Assembly (NCBI GenBank): GCA_964597035.1
Contig: CAZQWM010000009.1
Coordinates: 7,543-71,542, forward strand
Length of the DNA stretch: 64,000 nucleotides
From: Fen-1362 sp964597035
GTDB taxonomy: Bacteria > Planctomycetota > Phycisphaerae > Sedimentisphaerales > Anaerobacaceae
Direction: 5' to 3'
The notes under the pieces are model-generated. The model did not search any database, had not been told where the DNA came from, and was given only the letters and a program-made list of their open reading frames with translations. Shown here in pieces: positions 60,250 to 64,000 of the stretch; the stretch's first letter is position 1; each line of letters opens with the position of its first letter. A program made the position numbers and the translations under genes.

Positions 60250-61155
60250 ATGGGCACAGGTTTGCAATCCAAACATCAGGCAGCATCCAGGCAGATAAAA
60301 AACATCACGTATCTGAGCATTGTCATAAACGTTATCCTCGCCGCAGGTAAGTTTATCGTGGGGTTACTCTCCGGCTCGCTGGCTGTAGTTGCCGACGCCG
60401 TCCACTCCGTATCGGATATTATTACCGACGCAGCAGTAATTCTGGGCGTTCACTTCGGCTCAAAGAAGCCGGACTCGCAGCATCCTTATGGTCACGGAAG
60501 AATAGAAACCTTCTCCAGCATCTTCGTCGCACTGGCGCTTCTGGCGGTCGGCGTCGGTATGGTTTTTTACGCAGCCATCAGGATTACAGGGAACAAAGTC
60601 CTGCAGCCAGGCATCGCAATGTACGTTGTGACAATCGCATCTCTGGTCCTGAAAGAATGGCTCTATCAGATGACCAAAAGAGTCGCCCTGAAAACCCACA
60701 GCAGCGCCACATACGCAAATGCCTGGCATCACCGCAGCGACGCATTAAGCTCGGTTGCGGTGCTGATTGGAATCATCGCAATGCAGTTCGGATTCCATTT
60801 CGGCGACCAGGTGGCCGCGATTGCGGTAGGAATAATGATTATATCGGTAGCCGCCGATGTAGTCGGCAAATCGATTAGTGAGCTGGCCGAAAGTGCCGTC
60901 GATGAAAACACCGTCCGGCAGATAAAGCAGATTATCAGTGCCGACGACCAGATTCGACAGTATCACCACCTCCGAACCCGCACCGTCGGCAGGGAGGTTT
61001 TTCTCGACCTGCATATACTCGTTGACCCGGCCCTCAGTATCTCCGCCGCCCACGAAATCTCGGAAAAGCTCGAAAACACCCTTCACAGCCGGCTCACCCG
61101 CCCCGTCAACATAGTCGTCCACATTGAGCCCGACCTGCCCGAATTGCGAAAGTAA
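60250..61155 (+). CDS. Cation diffusion facilitator, zinc type
   Basis: A 301-residue CDF exporter with six membrane spans and a C-terminal cytoplasmic domain (from about residue 205). The metal sites are HSVSD in TM2 (near residue 54) and HHRSD in TM5 (near 161); both fit HxxxD, the pattern of zinc-selective members rather than the DxxxD of iron/manganese ones. KKPDSQHPYGHGRIET is the typical loop after TM2. ATG 60250 is used; TTG 60244 is in frame. It probably exchanges Zn for protons, complementing the CusCBA pump upstream. Confidence 0.9.
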   Translation: MGTGLQSKHQAASRQIKNITYLSIVINVILAAGKFIVGLLSGSLAVVADAVHSVSDIITDAAVILGVHFGSKKPDSQHPYGHGRIETFSSIFVALALLAVGVGMVFYAAIRITGNKVLQPGIAMYVVTIASLVLKEWLYQMTKRVALKTHSSATYANAWHHRSDALSSVAVLIGIIAMQFGFHFGDQVAAIAVGIMIISVAADVVGKSISELAESAVDENTVRQIKQIISADDQIRQYHHLRTRTVGREVFLDLHILVDPALSISAAHEISEKLENTLHSRLTRPVNIVVHIEPDLPELRK

Positions 61156-61174
61156 CCGGTTACTCAATCCTGCC

Positions 61175-61543
61175 TTAATCGGCAACCGGGCCAAGCTCCC
61201 ATTTGTCATTACAGACACGATTCAGAATAAAAACACCCCTCAGTATATTACCCTCAAATCTCAACTGCCGCTGGTTATCGCCATCGGTCACAACTCGATA
61301 CGTGCCCGCGTCGGCTATAGTAACTCTGCCTTTTCCCCTGTTTACGGCGCCCTCGTAGCTGAGAAACTTCAGCGGATGGTCGAAAATCTTTACTGCTTCT
61401 ACTGGTGAGTTTTGCCACTCCTCTGGCCCAACAGCAACACGATACGTTTCCAGAACACTACTTGCCTCGATCATCAAATCCCAATGCGTCGGCTCATGCT
61501 CTCTTTCGTGCCGTTGTATTACGAATCTTGCCTGCTCACTCAT
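61175..61543 (-). CDS. Stand-alone LigD 3'-phosphoesterase-like protein
   Basis: A 122-residue protein like the phosphoesterase (PE) domain of DNA ligase D: FVIQRHEREHEPTHWDLMIE corresponds to the F-V-Q-x-H ... H-x-D start, and the C-terminal GVFILNRVCNDKWEL to the family's FxLxR...W end. Such domains trim 3'-phosphate or ribonucleotide ends during end joining. No ligase, polymerase or Ku gene is in the window. I use ATG at 61543; the longer frame from 61585 adds unlike residues. It is convergent with the CDF gene. Confidence 0.75.
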   Translation of the reverse strand: MSEQARFVIQRHEREHEPTHWDLMIEASSVLETYRVAVGPEEWQNSPVEAVKIFDHPLKFLSYEGAVNRGKGRVTIADAGTYRVVTDGDNQRQLRFEGNILRGVFILNRVCNDKWELGPVAD

Positions 61544-61609
61544 AATTTGCCTGCGATTATAAAGCAACTGCCTACAGGTCAACAAGCCACAAAATCATTA
61601 CAAAAAGCT

Positions 61610-61638
61610 TTGCACTTGACGCGACCATCGAATAGAAT
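61610..61638 (+). promoter_or_regulatory. Promoter of the acyl-CoA synthetase gene
   Basis: TTGCAC (61610-61615), 17 bases, TAGAAT (61633-61638). The leader of about 75 bases holds a hairpin CCGGGC/GCCCGG (61663-61682), enclosed by GCCCC (61641-61645) and GGGGC (61693-61697), which could affect translation. Confidence 0.5.
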
Positions 61639-61719
61639 CAGCCCCTTCTTGAACTAAACCACCCGGGCATTGTGCCGCCCGGATGGCAGGTCGGGGCTTG
61701 AAAGGTAGTTACTTCTGAA

Positions 61720-63822
61720 ATGCTTGAGAAGTTCTTCAATCCAAAATCGGTTGCCATAGTTGGCGCCTCAAGGCAGGCGGGCAAGGTCGGTTATGAAATA
61801 CTCAAATCGATGCTCGACGCTGGCTTTGCCGGCAAAATCTTTCCCGTCAACCCACAGGCCGATTCAATTGAAGAATTGAAATGCTATCCCGACCTGCGCT
61901 CCATCGGCGAGGTGCCGGACCTTGTTGTAATCGTCGTGCCCGCCAAGGTCGTGCCGGCGGTTATGCAGCAGTGCGCTGCCATCGGCGTCAAAGCCGTCAT
62001 CATAATCACCGCTGGCTTCAAGGAAGTCGGCGAACAGGGCAGACGCCTTGAGCAGCAGGTCGTCCAGATTGCAAAGCAAAGCGCTATCCGTGTAATCGGC
62101 CCAAACTGTCTCGGTCTTATCGTGCCCCGAAACAAGCTAAACGCAAGCTTCGGCGGCACTCTCCCCGCCGTCGGCGCAACCGGCTATTTGTCTCAGTCCG
62201 GCGCCCTTATGGCCGCTATCCTCGATATGGCCAACGCCACCAGAATCGGCTTCAGCGCCCTCGTCAGTATCGGCAACAAGGCCGACGTCGACGAGCTCGA
62301 AATCATCGAGGCCTTCGCTGACGACCCCGACACCAAAGTAATCGCCGGCTATCTCGAAAGTATTACCGACGGTAACGCCTTTGTCCGCCAGGCCGAACAT
62401 ATCTCGTTGAAAAAACCCGTACTGCTTATGAAATCCGGCGTAACTGCCGCCGGTGCCAAAGCCGCTTCCTCGCATACCGGCTCTCTGACCGGCAGCGAAA
62501 CCGCCTACGAGGCCGTCTTTGAAAGGGCCGGCATCATCCGTTGCCTGTCTCTTAGGTCACAGTTTGACTTCGCACAGGGTTTTGCCTATCAGCCGCTCCC
62601 CGTAGGAGATTCCGTTGCCGTTATCACCAACGCCGGTGGCGCCGGTATTATGGCCGCCGACGCCGTCGAAAAACTTCAACTCACATTCGCAAAACTCGAC
62701 GAAAAAACAGTAAAGAAACTCGCCGAAAAGCTACCCCCAGCCGCCAATGTGCATAATCCTGTCGATGTCCTCGGCGATGCAATGCCTGACCGTTATCAGT
62801 TCGCCCTCGATGTGGTTCTCGACGACCCTAACGTCAACGCCGTAATTGTTCTTCTTACCCCGCAGGCAATGACCGATGCCACCGCTACAGCCAATGCCAT
62901 CGCCGCAGTCGCAAACAAAAAATCCGGCAAACCAATCCTTGCTTCTTTCCTCGGCGCAAGCAAGGTCGCTGAGGCAACAGTTGTTCTTCGCAACGCCAAA
63001 ATACCTCAATACAACTCGCCGGAAGCGGCGGTGCTCACACTCAAGGTAATGAATGACTACGTCCGCTGGCTGGCAAGGCCCAAACGGGTCGTCAAGCTTT
63101 TCAGCGTCAATCGACACAAAGCCGAGACCATCATACAAAGGCATCTTCGTCAGAACCTCACGCAAGTTGGTGAGGCCGAATCAAAGGAAATCCTCGAAGC
63201 ATACGGCTTTGTCACGCCCAAAGACTCCGTCGCAACAACCTCCGAACAGGCCGTCAACATCGCTGAGCAAATCGGATTCCCCGTCGTTTTGAAAATCTGG
63301 TCGCCGGATATCATACATAAATCAGACGTCGGCGGGGTGAGAGTCGGACTCAAAACCGCGCAGGAGGTTATGGACGCCTTCGACCTGATGCTCTTCCGTA
63401 TCCCGAAGAGTATGCCCGACGCCAAAATCCTCGGCGTTCTCGTCCAGCAAATGTGCAGCACTGGAAAAGAGCTCATCCTCGGTATGCACCGCGACCCGCA
63501 CTTCGGCCCGGTCATGATGTTCGGTATGGGCGGAACTATGGTCGAGGTTATGCAGGATGTCTCCTTCTATCTGGCGCCGCTGACCGCAGTTGAAGCCCTG
63601 CAGATGCTAAAAAGCACGCGAACATACAAAATGCTTATAGGAGCACGAGGCGAGAAAGGCGTCGATATTGACGCTATTGCTGAAGCTCTCCAGCGGCTTT
63701 CGCAGCTTGTTACTGAATTCCCCGAAATTAAGGAAATGGACATCAATCCATTTGTGGTCGGCCATCAGGGCACCGTCCCCGTCGCCGTCGACGCACGTAT
63801 CAGAGTCGAAAAATCGTCGTAG
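61720..63822 (+). CDS. ADP-forming acetyl/acyl-CoA synthetase, alpha-beta fusion
   Basis: A 700-residue NDP-forming acyl-CoA synthetase, which makes ATP from acetyl-CoA or other acyl-CoA and ADP. It contains a CoA-binding Rossmann domain (AIVGASRQAGKVGYEIL near residue 12), a succinyl-CoA-ligase-like domain with the phospho-His in SSHTGSLTGSETAY near 250, and a C-terminal ATP-grasp domain (about 480-700; IGFPVVLKIWSPDIIHKSDVGGV, DPHFGPVMMFGMGG, MDINPFV). Domain order alpha then beta is that of archaeal and bacterial Acd fusions; protein lysine acetyltransferases of the Pat type share it but carry an extra GNAT domain, which is absent here. It suggests acetate-forming fermentation with energy gain. 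Confidence 0.9.
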   Translation: MLEKFFNPKSVAIVGASRQAGKVGYEILKSMLDAGFAGKIFPVNPQADSIEELKCYPDLRSIGEVPDLVVIVVPAKVVPAVMQQCAAIGVKAVIIITAGFKEVGEQGRRLEQQVVQIAKQSAIRVIGPNCLGLIVPRNKLNASFGGTLPAVGATGYLSQSGALMAAILDMANATRIGFSALVSIGNKADVDELEIIEAFADDPDTKVIAGYLESITDGNAFVRQAEHISLKKPVLLMKSGVTAAGAKAASSHTGSLTGSETAYEAVFERAGIIRCLSLRSQFDFAQGFAYQPLPVGDSVAVITNAGGAGIMAADAVEKLQLTFAKLDEKTVKKLAEKLPPAANVHNPVDVLGDAMPDRYQFALDVVLDDPNVNAVIVLLTPQAMTDATATANAIAAVANKKSGKPILASFLGASKVAEATVVLRNAKIPQYNSPEAAVLTLKVMNDYVRWLARPKRVVKLFSVNRHKAETIIQRHLRQNLTQVGEAESKEILEAYGFVTPKDSVATTSEQAVNIAEQIGFPVVLKIWSPDIIHKSDVGGVRVGLKTAQEVMDAFDLMLFRIPKSMPDAKILGVLVQQMCSTGKELILGMHRDPHFGPVMMFGMGGTMVEVMQDVSFYLAPLTAVEALQMLKSTRTYKMLIGARGEKGVDIDAIAEALQRLSQLVTEFPEIKEMDINPFVVGHQGTVPVAVDARIRVEKSS

Positions 63823-63844
63823 GGGCGAATCTGCGTATTCGCCC
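63823..63844. repeat. Palindrome at the acyl-CoA synthetase stop
   Basis: GGGCGAAT and ATTCGCCC form a perfect eight-base-pair stem with a six-base loop immediately after the stop codon. It could be a transcript-stabilising hairpin or a dispersed palindromic repeat. Confidence 0.55.
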
Positions 63845-63880
63845 AATTCGTCGGTTAGCCACGAAGCCTGCTTCGGGGTC

Positions 63881-63909
63881 TGTTATTCCGCACGTGATGC
63901 GGAATCCAG
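63881..63909. repeat. dRS3-like palindromic repeat
   Basis: TGTTATTCCGC, ACGTGAT, GCGGAATCCAG: a variant of the repeat family at 17701 and 20445. Confidence 0.6.
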
Positions 63910-63931
63910 TTTTTTCCGAAATCGTATTTAG

Positions 63932-63969
63932 CCCCGTCATCATCGCCGAAGGCGTGTGACGGGGTTTTT
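63932..63969 (+). terminator. Rho-independent terminator
   Basis: CCCCGTCA (63932-63939) pairs with TGACGGGG (63957-63964), followed by GTTTTTC-type T run. The inner CGCC/GGCG pair extends the stem. It probably ends the acyl-CoA synthetase transcript, although more than 100 bases after the stop. Confidence 0.75.
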
Positions 63970-64000
63970 CTTTTCGTTTATCAGCCGAAATCCGAACTAC

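Overview
The window looks like a piece of a metagenome-assembled planctomycete genome, most likely from the Phycisphaerae or a Sedimentisphaerales-like group. The reasons are: a type II secretion or type IV pilus operon with large divergent pseudopilins, secreted proteins ending in dockerin-like EF-hand modules of the DLN-D--VDF-DF----HWL type, an extracellular HAF-repeat protein, many glycoside hydrolases, a GxxExxY gene, and one 100-N scaffold gap. The lineage is inferred from gene content only; there is no rRNA here.

Layout. Bases 1-243: start of a leftward secreted protein and its promoter. 0.5-13.4 kb: carbohydrate block, all rightward (PfkB kinase, GH3, GH116, GH115, GH95, GH8), fitting intracellular glycoside turnover plus debranching and end-trimming of glucuronoxylan or xyloglucan. 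13.4-17.7 kb: a 29-residue Cys/Lys microprotein divergent from an LplT-like transporter and a three-domain acyltransferase-ACP-ligase (Aas). 17.9-22.2 kb: HAF-repeat protein, HNH protein, class IV aminotransferase, bL21, siroheme synthase N-part and a fumarase beta subunit. 22.4-29.7 kb: CusCBA-type metal efflux operon. 29.75-36.69 kb: a candidate integrated island ending at tRNA-Arg(TCG) and carrying a 1937-residue gingipain-like protein. 36.9-39.2 kb: sorbitol-type dehydrogenase and CinA. 39.2-55.0 kb: GspE, PilT, a second GspE, GspF, six pseudopilin genes (one cut by the gap), a GspK-like protein, plus an embedded dockerin gene and a GxxExxY gene. 55.0-63.8 kb: inositol-phosphatase family protein, DUF2752, a lipoprotein, SerA, a phosphoglucosamine-mutase-type enzyme, a CDF zinc exporter, a stand-alone LigD phosphoesterase-like protein and an ADP-forming acyl-CoA synthetase.

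How parts may work together. The glycosidases release oligosaccharides and monosaccharides that the cytoplasmic kinase and GH3/GH116 enzymes could use. The type II-like machine is a plausible exporter for secreted dockerin-tailed proteins, since one such gene sits inside its operon. The secretin and the GspL/M parts are not in this window.

The most interesting observations are: (1) the tRNA-Arg island, bounded by an exact 51-bp copy of the tRNA 3' portion whose antisense reading frame runs straight into an integrase-like C-terminal tail; (2) a PD-(D/E)XK-like GxxExxY gene sitting between inverted repeats inside the pseudopilin operon, with the next pseudopilin's leader peptide encoded by the repeat; (3) two matching 27-bp palindromes with symmetric compensating changes over the promoters of the PfkB-GH3 and GH116 units; (4) a 29-residue protein with a HypB-like CxxCxC start, its own near-consensus promoter and a Shine-Dalgarno site; (5) a fossil second C-terminus behind the aas gene.
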